This document shows positions 24,201 to 35,080 of a stretch of DNA of 64,000 bases, one piece after another. The position numbers and the translations under genes were made by a program. The stretch's first letter is position 1, and each line of letters opens with the position of its first letter. Origin of the DNA: Rhipicephalus microplus (lineage: Eukaryota > Arthropoda > Arachnida > Ixodida > Ixodidae); NCBI RefSeq assembly GCF_043290135.1, contig NW_027464589.1, positions 997,001 through 1,061,000 of the forward strand, in the 5' to 3' direction. A model generated the notes under the pieces. The model was not told the origin of the DNA, searched no databases, and saw only the letters and a program-made list of their open reading frames with translations.

Positions 24201-25485
24201 TTTTTTGTTTTGGCATGGCCACCCGGTTAAACATTGCGTGGCGCTACTATAGGCTCCCCCGCTAGCGCTTTTCGCAATCTAAAACATATGCACAAACAAA
24301 AAGAGGCGTGGGCACTACATTACATGACCGGCAGTCCATGGTTTATACGTCCGTGAGAAAGTCAGAGTTGTCACCGTGAAAAGAAAAAAAAAACGCTAGG
24401 TCTTTAACAGTTCCAGTGGGTGGCACTGGGAGCAGTGGAGCGGGCGGCGTGTATCCGTATCATATCCCAAGAGATGTGTGGGGAAAATACGGCGCAACTA
24501 TTGGCTGAAGGAGATCAGGGAATCTAAACGCACTTCCAGTTTGTTGTGTTTATTTTTGTTATTTTTCATTGAAGATGGCAGCTTCCACAGAGTGGTTTTG
24601 CGAAGCTGGTTGAAACCATACGCTGTCAAAATTTGGAATTTTTGCTGACACGTGTTACGCGCGGCTAAGCAGATCATTTTATGGTGGATGCAGTGGTGTT
24701 TGGCACTAACACGGGAGTGTGTAGTGCATACCCCTTTGGCGTGTGATCATGTGTTTCACACTACGCAAGCAACTTTCGTTTGCACTGCCGCGCTGAAGCC
24801 CCGCTCCGTACAGATTGAGCCGTTCGTGCGCCGCAGGCATGACGGACGCCAAAATGTTCGGGCTTTTGTTGGTAAATGTTTCCGCAAATGTGGGCAATGT
24901 ACACGCGGAGCGTTTCACGATGGATGACGTGGTGTATGCACTTATTGTGTCGCGATGGGCGAAGTGGTGCACAGCGTAAATCCGGAAGCGTGTGCAAGCC
25001 CCTTTTACGTGATATTTATTATGAGATCGCGTGTTTGCCATGATGCGAGAAACCCGAGGACTTTATTTTACTTGCGTATGAGTGCAAGCTTATTCAACTA
25101 CGGGGTAAAAAAAATACGTGAGGCGATCTGTGAATATTCGTTCATTTGTCACAACTCGGCTCGATTTCATTGCAATTAAACTTCGATGATGCTATAGGAA
25201 TTTAAACGAAGAAACGTGTTTCAGAAACAGCGTCATTTAAACTTCTAAGCTGCTTCTGGTAAGTGTGCATTATTTTGCAAGACGCAGGGAGCACTCATCT
25301 CTTAATCTTTCACGTGAACTAATCCAATGTTAATCAGTTCTATGGCTTGAGCATGTTATAAAACACCTTACATGTCTGCGTGCAATGCATCCGTCACAGT
25401 GAATGAGGCATGCATAACCAAGTAGTAACATACATAGATTGCCCATCAGGACCGTAGTGTCGAAACTAAGAAACGAAAAATAGAT
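24201..25485. other. No recognised gene
   Basis: Frames at 24652-24927 and 24706-25041 overlap on opposite strands and show no motif. Nothing else supported. Confidence 0.5.
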
Positions 25486-25684
25486 TTAGGGGCTTGTTTT
25501 CTTTGTTAGACACAATGATAATGAGATCGAACAGGTAATCATGCCAAACAAAAAAGTACAATCAGGGGCTTGTTTTCTTTTTTAGACAGAATAATAAAGA
25601 GATCTAATGGACAATTATGCTAGATGGCATGATGGTCTGTTAGATCTTAATAATATTGTGTCTAACTGAGAAAACAAGCCCTTA
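25486..25684. mobile_element. Foldback MITE-like repeat with three arm copies
   Basis: A 58 bp arm starting aggggcttgttttcttt and holding a gagatctaa-like core occurs at 25563-25620. Its imperfect reverse complement is at 25627-25684, forming a hairpin with a tiny loop. A third copy in direct orientation sits at 25486-25549. No coding capacity, so a non-autonomous DNA-transposon relic (arms as terminal inverted repeats) is the likely class. Target-site duplication not seen. Confidence 0.6.
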
Positions 25685-25896
25685 AATATACTTTCTTTCT
25701 TCATTCATAAATAGGAACTCGTTCAGACAGACTTGGTGCCTTCAGGTAGTATACGAAAAATAATTGGACAGATGCCAGCTCATAATAAGCTCACAAACTA
25801 CGCGGCACCAAACAGACACAAAAGGTGTTCCACATTAACTGTCATGGCCGCATTCTGACATTTAATTTACATATACCCCATTAAGTGGACGGGGAG

Positions 25897-26026
25897 GTGG
25901 CCGCCGTGGTAGCTCAAATGGTACAGTATCGGACCTGTTTTTGAAGGTTGCAAATCTGGTCTCTGCCCACGGCAAGTTATCTTTGCGTCCAATTTTCTTT
26001 TTTCACATTTACATTACAAAATCAAA
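25897..26026 (+). mobile_element. tRNA-derived SINE, type distinct from Ruka
   Basis: The head ggtggccgccgtggtagctc with ggtacagtatcggacc resembles a tRNA A box. ggttgcaaatctggtc, 35-40 bases later, resembles a decayed B box. A tail of ggcaagttatctttgcgtcc and pyrimidine/A-rich sequence follows, a body I associate with tick SINEs. No duplication checked. Confidence 0.55.
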
Positions 26027-26222
26027 ACAGGGCATATTGGGAAGCGAAGGACATTTAACAAGCTTAGGAACGTGAGCAGGGAAAAAGAATAAAAGAAAAC
26101 ATGAGTGCCCGGGGAACAATTGGCAGACTTCGATTAACGATATGTGCATGGAGAATGTACGCGTATTTTGTAAAGTCCTGCAATGTCAATTGTAATACAT
26201 GGTGACGGGAAAATGTTATCTG

Positions 26223-26377
26223 TGCTAGGGAGTTTATTAGCGACGCCAGGTAGTAGGCAGGCAGCCAGTAGAGACAAAAATGCTCGGCCAGCCCAGCGTC
26301 TACAGCTCGTGCACACGCTCGCGCTTCGCACTCAGAGATGGTCCCACTAGTCAGTGCCTTCCGAATTCTCCACTACA
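26223..26377 (-). repeat. 3' LTR of gypsy element J
   Basis: 155 bp, tgctaggg...cactaca on the plus strand, direct repeat of 31274-31430. Confidence 0.9.
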
Positions 26378-26429
26378 ATACCCCGGCGACGAAGACGAGC
26401 CATCCTGGCGACTCAAGGTGACGAGAGAA

Positions 26430-27883
26430 CAGGAGGGTCGTAGCAGGGCTTCAGGCGACTGACGTGGACCGTCTCACGACCAAGGCGACGCCTGTCTGTG
26501 GACGGCTTGAGCGGTTCAATCACATAGGTGACAGAAGAAGGGTGCTGTTGACGCGGTAAGGGCCAGTATACTTCGGTGCAAACTTGAGAGTCAGTCCAGA
26601 AGAGTGGAAAGGCAGTCGGAGCCACACGAGAGAACCGACGGGGAAAGTGTCCTGAACAAGATCATGGTTATGGCGATTTTTGGAGGGCTTGTTATCGTCT
26701 GTGAAGGACCGTGCAAGCTGACGACACTCTTCGGCATGTTCGGCCATTTCAGAAACTGGGCTGAACTCGGAGGCATCAGGATTGTTTGGCAGAATTGTGT
26801 CGAGTGTGCTGCATGGGTCACGACCATATAACATAAAAAATGGAGAAAAGCCTGTTGTTGATTGAATCGCCGTATCGTAGGCGTACGTCACGTAGGAAGA
26901 ACGACGTCCCAATTGGAGTGGTCGGAATCAATATACATAGCGAGCATGTCTCCGAGGGTTCTATTGAAACGTTCCGTTAGGCCGTTCGTCTGAGGGTGGT
27001 AGGCTGTTGATGTGCGGTGTACCGTACGGCATGAATGTAAAAGCTGCTGCAGAACTTCGGACAAAAATACGCGGCCCCTGTCACTCAGCAGCTCCCGTTG
27101 TGCACCATGACGAAGAACAAACCGATGCAAGATGAAGGTTGCAACGTCACGAGCACCAGCCGAAGGTAGCGCTGCCGTTTCGGCGTACCTTGTTAGGTGG
27201 TCGGCAGCCAGAATCACCCAACGATTACCACCAACAGAGCACGGTAGTGGGCCGTAAAGGTCAATCCCAACACAATCCAATGGGCGTGCAGGACATGGTA
27301 AAGGCTGCAGTTGACCGGATCAATGAGGAAATGTCTTGCGCTGCTGACACCAGGAACATGAGCGAATGTGTTTTTGTACAAACGTGTTCATACCCCATCA
27401 GCAGAAACGTTGGCGGATCAGCTCATACGTCTTTAGCGCACCGGCGTGTGTGTGTTGCTGTTCAGCGTGTAAATATTTGCAGATATCTGACCGCATATGG
27501 CTGGGTATGACTAGCCGCCATTTACGACCCACCACTTGGTAGTTGCGACGGTATAGCAGGTCATCCCGTATGGTGAAATGTGTTGCTTGGCGGCAAAGAG
27601 CATGCGGGTAACCGGAAATTGAAGCGTCACAAAGCATATTCAAGAGCGAGCCAAACCGAGGGTCCTTCCGCTGTTCGGATGGCATGTCTGTGACGCTGAC
27701 GGTAGAGAGGGGAAGGTGAAGGGCTGATGTTTCCGTATCATCAGATTTCACGGGTGATCGTGAAAGTGCATTTGCATCAGAGTGCTTTCGCCCCGATCGG
27801 TAGACGACGCGTATATCGAATTTCTGGAGGCGTAGTGCCCAACGTCCGAGGCGACCAGAAGGATGTTTTGTGAAGCCAACCAA
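26430..27883 (-). pseudogene. Gypsy J integrase with GPY/F-like C terminus
   Basis: The upper frame (27883-27398) carries the linker KHSDANALSRSP and the zinc-binding region (YLHAEQQHTHAGALKTYELI). The core frame (27280-26888) has CVGIDLYGPLP (Asp), ELLSDRGRVFLSEV (Asp) and TNGLTERFNRTLG (Glu), so the DDE triad is intact. 26912-26520 continues with TTGFSPFFMLYGRDP and VWLRLPFHSSGLTLKFAPKYTGPYRV, reported here in part: the segment KFAPKYTGPYRV is the GPY/F module. Three frames in all. Inserts cDNA into chromosomes. Confidence 0.9.
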
Positions 27884-27897
27884 CAGAGTGCGTGATG

Positions 27898-28314
27898 GTC
27901 AGTTACCACATCAAAATTTTGGCCATACTAATAGGGGCGAAACTTGTTTAACACCCACACAATCGCCAGGCACTCTTTTTCCGTAACAGAATAGTTGGCT
28001 TCTGCCTTAGTGAGGGTGCGGCTGGCATAGGCGACCACATACTGCGTAAAACCTGGTTTGCGTTGCGCGAGTACTGCACCAAGACCGACGTCACTTGCAT
28101 CCGTGTGTACTTCAGTCGGCGCAGTAGGGTTGTAATGACGCGTACGGGTGGTGAGGTAAGGAGTTGGCGCAGTCTTGCGAAGGATTCGTCGCAAACTGCT
28201 GTCCAATTCGAAAGATCTGCAGGGCTGGCAAGACGTTTGGTTAGCTGAGTGATGATTGAAGCAAAGTTCCCGACAAACCGACGAAAATAGAAGCACAGGC
28301 CCACAATGCTTCAT
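27898..28314 (-). pseudogene. Gypsy J RNase H
   Basis: Two frames are needed: the tether [17 protein letters not shown] and [19 protein letters not shown], then after a shift [18 protein letters not shown] (first Asp), [20 protein letters not shown] and ECLAIVW. A further shift joins the TDH motif to the frame that continues as integrase. Removes RNA from the RNA:DNA hybrid during replication; inactive here because of the shifts. Confidence 0.88.
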
Positions 28315-29010
28315 AGTTCTTTAACTGTAGTCGGCTTAGGAAATTCGGCAACAGCACGAAGCTTGTCAGGGTCGGGAAGGATGCCGGCTTTCGAGGCGAC
28401 ATGACCCATTATGGTGAGTTGTTTAGCCCCGAAGTGACATTTCTTCAGGTTAAGCTGAAGCATGGCGTTTGTAAGGCACTGTAGAATCTTGCGCAGACGA
28501 GTGAGATGCGAAGTGAAAGCGGGTGAAAAAACCACAATGTCATCAAGATAGCACAAGCATATGTTCCACTTGAGACCACGTAAAATGCTGTCCATCATTC
28601 GCTCGAATGTGGCGGGTGCATTACAGAGTCCGAATGGCATTACGGTAAATTCATTCAGACCATCCGGTGTGAGGAATGCCGTTTTTGGACCATCAGACTC
28701 AGCCATTGGGACCTGCCAATAACCTGAGCGAAGGTCAAGCGAGGAAAAGAATTCTGCACCTTCGAGACAATCGAGAGCGTCGTCTATGCGGGGAAGAGGG
28801 TAAACATTTTTCCTCGTAATGTTGTTTAGGCGCCTGTAGTCTACGCAGAAACAGATCGTACCATCCTTTTTTTTTGAAGAGCACAACTGGTGAAGACCAA
28901 GGACTACAAGAAGACTTGATCACTCCACGCTGTTGCATGTCGTCTTCTTGCTCTGCAATTACGCGACGCTCCGCCGGGGACACACGGTAGGGGCGCTGGC
29001 GCAAAGGAGT
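28311..29010 (-). pseudogene. Gypsy J reverse transcriptase
   Basis: The fingers (GKSTPLRQRPYRVSPAER, SSCSPWSSPVVLFKKK) end at a run of nine T at 28867-28875 that shifts the frame. RT then continues KKKDGTICFCVDYRRLN, YPLPRIDDALDCLEGAEFF, SLDLRSGYWQVPM (motif A), PFGLCNAPATFERMM (motif B) and CYLDDIVVFS (motif C, intact YLDD). It ends [10 protein letters not shown], the normal run into the RNase H tether. Apart from the homopolymer shift this is the best preserved domain of the element. Confidence 0.92.
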
Positions 29011-29389
29011 ACTCTTCCCTGTGTCAATTGTGTGCACAACTGTGTTCGTTCTTTCTAGCACCGCTTGGGGAAAGTCAAACGAACGCCTGAATTCATGCAA
29101 CAGGGTAACAAGCTGCTCTCGTTGAGCCGCGGCGAGATGGCTGTCAATAGAACGGTGAAACGCATCGGACGACACGGTGTTCGAGGCAAAGTGAGGAACC
29201 AACGAGTTCAGCTCCATGTTCGGCTTGGCGTCGAAGAAATCGGCTGGCACGATAGTACCTTCATCGATAAGCTCAATGTGGCCGAGCTTCTCGTTGCAGC
29301 GCAAACTGAGGGGGCACGATTTGGGATTGGAAATAAATATTCCGGTAGTGTCTTGACAAAGCTCAAGAACGGTGAATGGTAGCGATGTG

Positions 29390-29917
29390 TGGTGACGGCT
29401 ACCGAAGATGTCAGATAGTGTAAGTAGGACGGTAGCGTCAGAAAGTGGAGCGCAGCAGGCAGGGACAAACTGGGCGCTGAAAGGAGGAAGGTCTATGTCC
29501 GTCGTGACGACAAGGTTAGCGACACTAGATAAGACCGCATCAACAGAAGGCGCATCACGAAACGGTAACAGCTCCACTTCGGCCCGAGCGCAGTCCACGA
29601 CGGCGTGTAGACGTGATAAGAAATACCATGCTAGGATGACATCGTGGGAACATGAAGCCAACACGTGAAATTCAATGATGTAAAACACGTCTCGAATAAC
29701 CACTTTTGCTGTACATGCCGCGACGGGCTCAATTTGTTTGGTTCTCGCAGTGCAAAGAGAAACCACGGGAGAAAGCATCGTCACTTTACGAAGAGAGCGG
29801 CAGAGTCTTTGACTAATCAAAGATATCGCGGCACCGGTATTGATGATTGCAATTGCTCGTGCACCTTCGATAATTACATCGATAAGATTGGCGGGAGACA
29901 GGCGAGGACTTGAACGA
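29390..29917 (-). pseudogene. Gypsy J retropepsin-type protease, active-site Asp lost
   Basis: Minus strand: VIIEGARAIAIINTGAAISL at about 29822-29880. The canonical D-T-G-A motif is N-T-G-A (29827-29841), a GAT to AAT change that removes the catalytic Asp. The second conserved region, EFHVLASCSHDVILAWYFL, matches the downstream hydrophobic-Gly/Asp segment of gypsy proteases. The open frame 29820-28735 carries on into the protease/RT linker (LIDEGTIVPADFFDAKP) and the first part of RT. Confidence 0.8.
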
Positions 29918-30169
29918 TTAGACGATGACGCAGCTCGTGCCTCCGGAGCAGCGGCAGTTAGTTTTCCGTCTCAATGAAGGTGAGTCGTTGACGCATAGGC
30001 GATACAGAACGACGACTTGTTGAAGGGGAAGGCGAGCGGGAAGTAGAACATCGAGAAGCGGAGGTTCGGGTGCTGGAAGCAGCTTGCGCATCACGTTCGT
30101 GAACTTCAAGTGGCACGTGAGGCGCGTGGTATGGAGGCCGAAACGAGTAGTCAGCGTATCTTGGTGCAT

Positions 30170-31204
30170 TAACGGTGAAGCGCCGACGACATAGACGTGC
30201 AACGTGACCTGGAATTCCGCAAAAGTAACATATGGGCCGGTTGTCAGCAGTGCGCCAAGGATTTCCGCCGTGCTGCTGTGTAGGTGGAAACGGCGCGGTG
30301 GAAGGTCACGCAGGTTGTGGCGTATAAAGTGGCATACGAGACGGAGGCATTGCCGCAACGGCCGCATAAGTCAGTGGCGCGGCAACAGGTGTTGGTGGAG
30401 AGGCAGACGTGGGTAATGGCAACGCCTCGGAGACTTGCTCCTGAATAGCCTGTCTGATTGTCGGCGTTAGGCGGTTCGTTGGTGCTTCGGTGGTCGGCAG
30501 ATACGAAAGACACGAAAGCTGCCGGGCGACCTTTTCGCCTACATGGTCTTTTATCTGCTCCAGCAGGGTGCTGTCACCACCAACGGCCAGGGCAGCGAGA
30601 GAGTCGTCTGCTGTCGTCGACTGCCGAACTGACGCACGTTGTTTGCGAATCTCTTCCAAGCTCTGGCACAAGGTCACAAGTTCGGCTACGGTACTTGGGC
30701 CCTTTGCCAGCAACATATGAAAGACATCATCGTCTATTCCTTTCAAGATATGCCTAATCTTGTCTTGTTCGGTCATCTCAGGGTTAAAGCGCCGGCATAA
30801 ACCGATGACATCTTCAATATAGCTTGTGAAGCTTTCGCCCTGCCTTTGTGGTCGTCCGCGTAGGCGCTGTTCAGCACGCAGCTTGCGCAATGCGGGACGA
30901 TCGAACACAGCTGCAATGGTGGTCTTGAAAGCGGCCCAAGTGGTAAATTCAGTACGGTGGTTTGGGAACCACAGGCTGGCGACGTCTTTAAGATAAAATG
31001 GGACATACTCCAATTTCGAGGGGCGTCCCACTTGTTCGCGGCGCTCACTTTTTCGAACAGCTGCAACCAATCTTCCTCATTTTGGTCCTCGGTGCCGCTG
31101 AAGAAGGGGGGATCCCGTTGGCGCCAGGTGGTAGGTACGGGGACCAGTTTAGATTGGGCCATGCTTTGCAGGGTGGTACCTTGCTCGGTCGTCTGATCAG
31201 GCAT
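30170..31204 (-). pseudogene. Gypsy J gag with CCHC zinc knuckle
   Basis: The ATG at 31204 opens a frame with FSGTEDQNEEDWLQLFEKV, the usual gag N-terminal block. A frameshift near 31015 moves to the frame of 31070-30306, with VPFYLKDVASLWFPNH, KLRAEQRLRGRPQRQGESF and KGIDDDVFHMLLAKG. After a stretch rich in Pro, Ala and Thr and another frame change, a nucleocapsid knuckle CYFCGIPGHVARLC (CX2CX4HX4C) lies at about 30190-30230. The protein would form the particle and bind the RNA genome. Confidence 0.85.
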
Positions 31205-31273
31205 TGCTGAGGCAGTGGGCAGCTTCCGGCTTCGAACTTCCAGGTTTGCGTACCCAGCACACTTCCATCACTT

Positions 31274-31430
31274 TGCTAGGGAGTTTAATAGCGACGCCAG
31301 GCAGTATAGGCAGGCAGCCGGTACAGACACAAATGCTCGGGCCGCCCAGCGTCTACAGCTTGTGCACACGCTCGCGCTTCGCATTCAGGGACGGTCCCAC
31401 TAGTCTGTGCCGTCCGAATTCCCCACTACA
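31274..31430 (-). repeat. 5' LTR of gypsy element J
   Basis: 157 bp partner of 26223-26377; gag begins within 75 bases downstream on the minus strand. Confidence 0.9.
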
Positions 31431-32137
31431 GTTGTAAGAAATATCTGCATATGCACCTCTCTTACAACTACCCCCCTAAACATCCAGGAATCACACGGAT
31501 GAATGATTGACTCATCACGTGGACTCACAGTGCCGATAGAATGACATATGTCATGGTATTTGAGCACGGGCTTTTCTCAATTGATGCAATGCGTGAAGTT
31601 CAATAATCAAGTTAATATAACAATGCAAAAATCATGTGCTCTCGCTGAAAAGTGTGTTTTCAAACTAGTCTAACAGAAAAATACACTGTTTATTCAGATG
31701 TAAATATTTCTTGCCCAACAGGGCACATTTTTAACTAGAAACAAATGACAGCACATACATTTCTTAACACGAAACCTAGAGCCTCTTTGACATGTCAACT
31801 TTCTGCTATTTTTATCCATATTAGATTTCTATTCAATCGCATACTGCATCTAGGTTTTCATCAGGCAAGCTTAACACCACTAAGTAAAGTGCTAGTACCA
31901 TATTGTTTATTAGAGGCTGAATACTCCACTAAATATGTGCTGTTAACGTATAAAAGCTCCTTCATGCAGGCCAAAACACCATTTAGGTTGCCTCAGTAAG
32001 CTATTACCATCTGTTATTACAAAATGAGCACCTGTTTTCAAAGTAAGTAATAATTTATACACATGTAATAAGTTACAAATGTACAATAGTTACAATAGGT
32101 TAATAAGTTGTTTTCAAAGTAAGTAATAGGATATACA
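31431..32137. other. No recognised gene
   Basis: AT-rich spacer between the gypsy element and LINE A; the 31745-31999 frame shows no motif. Confidence 0.5.
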
Positions 32138-32752
32138 CAGTGGGCGCGGTGGCAATGCCAAAATGCATCGCTCAAACCCCTTCTTGTTTGCCGTCCAGGT
32201 TATGTTTGGCATGCTGCTTTCTTAAGCTGGACCGACGTCGGGCAACTCATCAATGGATTTTCAACGCCTACCCACTAACACCGGACATACCTGGCCTTAT
32301 CATCGGCCACCGGGTAGCGTTGGCGGTCACTTCCCAGCGAACAGCGCAACATCGTCCGAGACTATGACGTCACGGAGCTACTACTTAAGAGACTGTCTTG
32401 GCGAGGGATCCTTCAGTGGGCGCGGTGGCAATGCCAAAATGCATCGCTCAAACCCCTTCTTGTTTGCCGTCCAGGTTATGCTTGGCATGCTGCTTTCTTA
32501 AGCTGGACCGACATCGGGCAACTCATCAATGGATTTTCAGCGCCAACCCACAAACTATGGACAAACCTGGCCTTATCATCGGGCACCGGATGGTGTTGGC
32601 GGTCACTTCCCAGCGAACAGCGCAACATCGTCCGAGACCATGACGTCACGGAGCTGCTACTTAAGAGACTGTCTTGGCGAGGGATCTTTCAGTGGGCGCG
32701 GCGGCAATGCCAAAATGCATCGCTCAAACCCCTTCTTGTTTGCCGTCCAGGT
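32138..32752 (+). repeat. Tandem 5' UTR monomers of LINE A, period 276 bp
   Basis: Units start with cagtgggcgcgg at 32138, 32414 and 32690, exactly 276 bp apart. The first two are roughly 93-95% alike by eye. The third stops after about 62 bp at ccgtccaggt, where the sequence switches to the ORF1 N terminus. Each unit contains tatgacgtcacg or catgacgtcacg (a CRE-like TGACGTCA), a plausible promoter element. Confidence 0.9.
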
Positions 32753-33597
32753 GAGAAAGCGATTTGGCAAATGCTTCCGTAGCAGTATTGTATGCCTGGT
32801 TTTGCTGCCGTGCCCACATCTTTTGCTTGAATGGTTATGTGATTTATCGTCTTCCTTGCGTTTGTTGCTGCTGCTGGCGGGGGACGTTGAGACTAATCCT
32901 GGGCCTCGTGACACTGTGCTTGAAGAACAGCTCAAAATAATTGCAAAGGATATCCAGGAGAAAAAGAAGAAAAAAATGGTGACCAACCAAAAGCTCGCAG
33001 CTATAGATAAAAATTTAGAAAAAATAGGCAAAATAGAAAAGCAGGTACTTGAATGCGTGGAAAGGGTTGATAAACTTGAAAATATGGTTGTATCTTTGAC
33101 TAAAAAAATTGACGAGTTAATTAACAGAGGAAGTAGGCCTAACCTTGTTGTGTATGGTGTCAAGGAACTTGGATCAGAAGCACATCAGGATCTGCTTGAT
33201 GCTGTTGAAAAAGGAATCTTTGAAGATAAGTTTGGAATAAAAACAGCTGGCATAGAAAGAATTCACCGTTTTGTGTGACGGAAGGCTACTGGCAGTCCTA
33301 AAAACAGACCTGTAATCTTAAAGTCGCTTGACTATCGGTATAAAGACATTATACTTAAAAGTTTCAAGAAGTTAAAATGAACAGAATACTCATTTAGCGA
33401 GGATTTCTCGCCCGTAGCCAGAGAAATTAGAAGAAAGCTCTGGGAAAGAACAAAGGAACACCGAGACCAGAAAGACAAAGTTTTCTTGTCTTACGATAAA
33501 GTCATAATTAATAATCGCCTGTACACCTGGGATGACCATAGTAACGACATAGTGGAAGTCGCAAAAAACGGAAGCAGGGACAACGAACAAGCCGGGT
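32715..33597 (+). pseudogene. LINE A ORF1: signal-like N terminus, 2A motif, coiled coil
   Basis: The ATG at 32715, inside the partial monomer, is the closest in-frame start that keeps a short leader: MHRSNPFLFAVQV, then a strongly hydrophobic run (SIVCLVLLPCPHLLLEW and SLRLLLLLAG). GDVETNPGP follows at 32880-32906. Beyond the 2A site comes a Lys-rich heptad region (KLAAIDKNLEKIGKIEKQVL, VDKLENMVVSLTKKIDELI) and RPNLVVYGVKE, the usual entry to the ORF1 RNA-binding domain. TGA at 33276 and TGA near 33378 break the rest, which ends with SPVAREIRRKLWERTKEH and related C-terminal sequence. Confidence 0.75.
32880..32906 (+). promoter_or_regulatory. 2A-like ribosome-skipping motif GDVETNPGP
   Basis: Codons 32880-32906 encode GDVETNPGP after LRLLLLLA. 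The core is complete. The upstream product would be a short hydrophobic leader, the downstream product ORF1 starting at Pro. Confidence 0.82.
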
Positions 33598-34020
33598 GAC
33601 CGCGAAACCGCCCTCAACGCTAGTTGTGCTTAACGTTAATGCGCGCAGCCTTATCAATAAAATTGAACACTTTGAAGCAAACCTGATCGCACTCGAACCT
33701 GACATTATTTCTGTGACTGAGACTTGGTTATATTATGATATTGGAGACTGTGAGGTGGCTCCACCGGGCTATTTCATTATCCGAAAAGATAGACCAGCTA
33801 GAGGTGGTGGTGTCACCTTGCTCCTAAAACAAGGCATAAATTACACAGTGATGCCAGACGTTTCGGGTGTAAAGGCGGTCTGGTGTACGATTCAGCTAGG
33901 CCAGAATAAAGTCTGTGTTGGTGCGGTATGTAGACCCCCCAAGCCGAAGCGTCATATCTTGATCAGCTTCAAGATTATATGCAAGATCACATGGCGGGGA
34001 GCGGCATAATATTGGGAGGA
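33596..34020 (+). pseudogene. LINE A endonuclease, N-terminal half
   Basis: LVVLNVNARSLINKIEHFEA (Asn motif), ISVTETWLYYDIGD (Glu motif) and RGGGVTLLLKQGI are present. The frame shifts near 33960, after CRPPK. The next visible piece, IILGGVQSPRYSA, looks like the start of the catalytic GDFNLP block broken off at the deletion point. The Asp-His motif is missing. Confidence 0.8.
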
Positions 34021-34059
34021 GTTCAATCTCCCCGATATTCTGCGCTTAACTCTTCCCGT

Positions 34060-35080
34060 CATGTCAATGCCATATTTATTGATTTCTCAAAGGCATTTGA
34101 TAGGGTCCCCCACAAACGTTTAGAACTAAAGATTCGTAATCTTAAGCTTGAAAATAATAAAACACAATAGATACTGGAATTTTTTACAAACCGTTCCCAG
34201 TCTGTAAAGCTAAATAGCTACATTTCGAACCCTACTAGCGTTTTATCCGGTGTTCCCCACGGCTCGGTTCTTGGTCCTCTTTTGTTCTTAATTTACAATA
34301 ATGACATAGCACGTAACATAAGTTCGCAAATGCGGCTATTTGCAGACGACTGCGTTATTTACAAAGAAATAACCTGCCCTACCGATAATACCATTTTACA
34401 ATCTGACCTCGATAGGCTGGCCGAGTGGTGCGACACGTGGCAGATGGAAATTTATATAGGGAACACTAAGCGCTTGGAATTAAGTTCTGCTCTAATCCCT
34501 TTGCAAAAGCCATACACCATGAATGACATTCGAATTGATTCAGTATAATCCTGTAAATATCTTGGGGTATTTTTCACAGCCAATCTAAACTAAACCACTC
34601 ACATTGAACATATCGCTACCAAAGCAATAAAAAACTTGGCATCCTCAAAAGGCGATTATACCTTGCCAACAAAGAAACCAGACTGCATACATACGTTTCC
34701 CTGATAAAACCTTCGCTAGAGTATGTTTCAATAATATGGCACCCTCAAACTGAAAGTTTAACTTACCTGGTTGAATCAGTTCAAAACAAAGCTGCGCGCT
34801 TCATAACGTCGTCATACTCACCGTATGAAAGCGTGAGTTTCATACTGAAATCGCTTAATCTGCCCTCTCTTACCTCGCGCCGTAAACTTGCAAGGCTATC
34901 TAATTTTCACTCGCTCTTCCACAGCATCTCCAAGTTTGCGCGCAAGCATATCCTCCCGCCATCACACATTTCAGCCCGTGTTGATCACCCTAACAAAGTA
35001 ATCCCATCTTCCCGAAAACAAAAAACATACCAAAACTTGCCCTTAGCCCTGTCAATAACCAACTGAAATTCCTTGCCAGC
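34060..35080 (+). pseudogene. LINE A reverse transcriptase, from motif A
   Basis: AIFIDFSKAFDRVPHKRL (motif A) appears directly after the broken endonuclease, showing loss of the fingers. A TAG at 34168 interrupts. SGVPHGSVLGPLLFLIYNN (motif B, Gln to His) and LFADDCVIYKEI (motif C intact) follow, then LAEWCDTWQMEI. The thumb lies in several frames to 35066 (SFILKSLNLPSLTSRRKLAR), with the conserved LTSRRKLARL block. Confidence 0.85.

Larger units (their letters stand above)
26223..31430 (-). mobile_element. Complete-layout Ty3/gypsy LTR retrotransposon (element J)
   Basis: Two direct repeats bound a gag-protease-RT-RNase H-integrase interior on the minus strand, the Ty3/gypsy order. The LTRs (26223-26377, 31274-31430) begin TG and end CA on the coding strand and differ at about 14 of 157 positions by eye (roughly 91% identical), so the insertion is not recent. 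Immediately inside the 5' LTR lies AAGTGATGG, a possible primer-binding site. A purine-rich GCCGGGGTAT precedes the 3' LTR. I see no matching 5 bp duplication outside. No envelope-like frame is present. Several frameshifts and a mutated protease indicate a dead copy. Confidence 0.92.

Noticed and set aside
32140..32643. Repeated short proteins starting MGAVAMPKC or MDFQRLP
   Set aside because: They are translations of the 276 bp 5' monomers and repeat because the DNA repeats.
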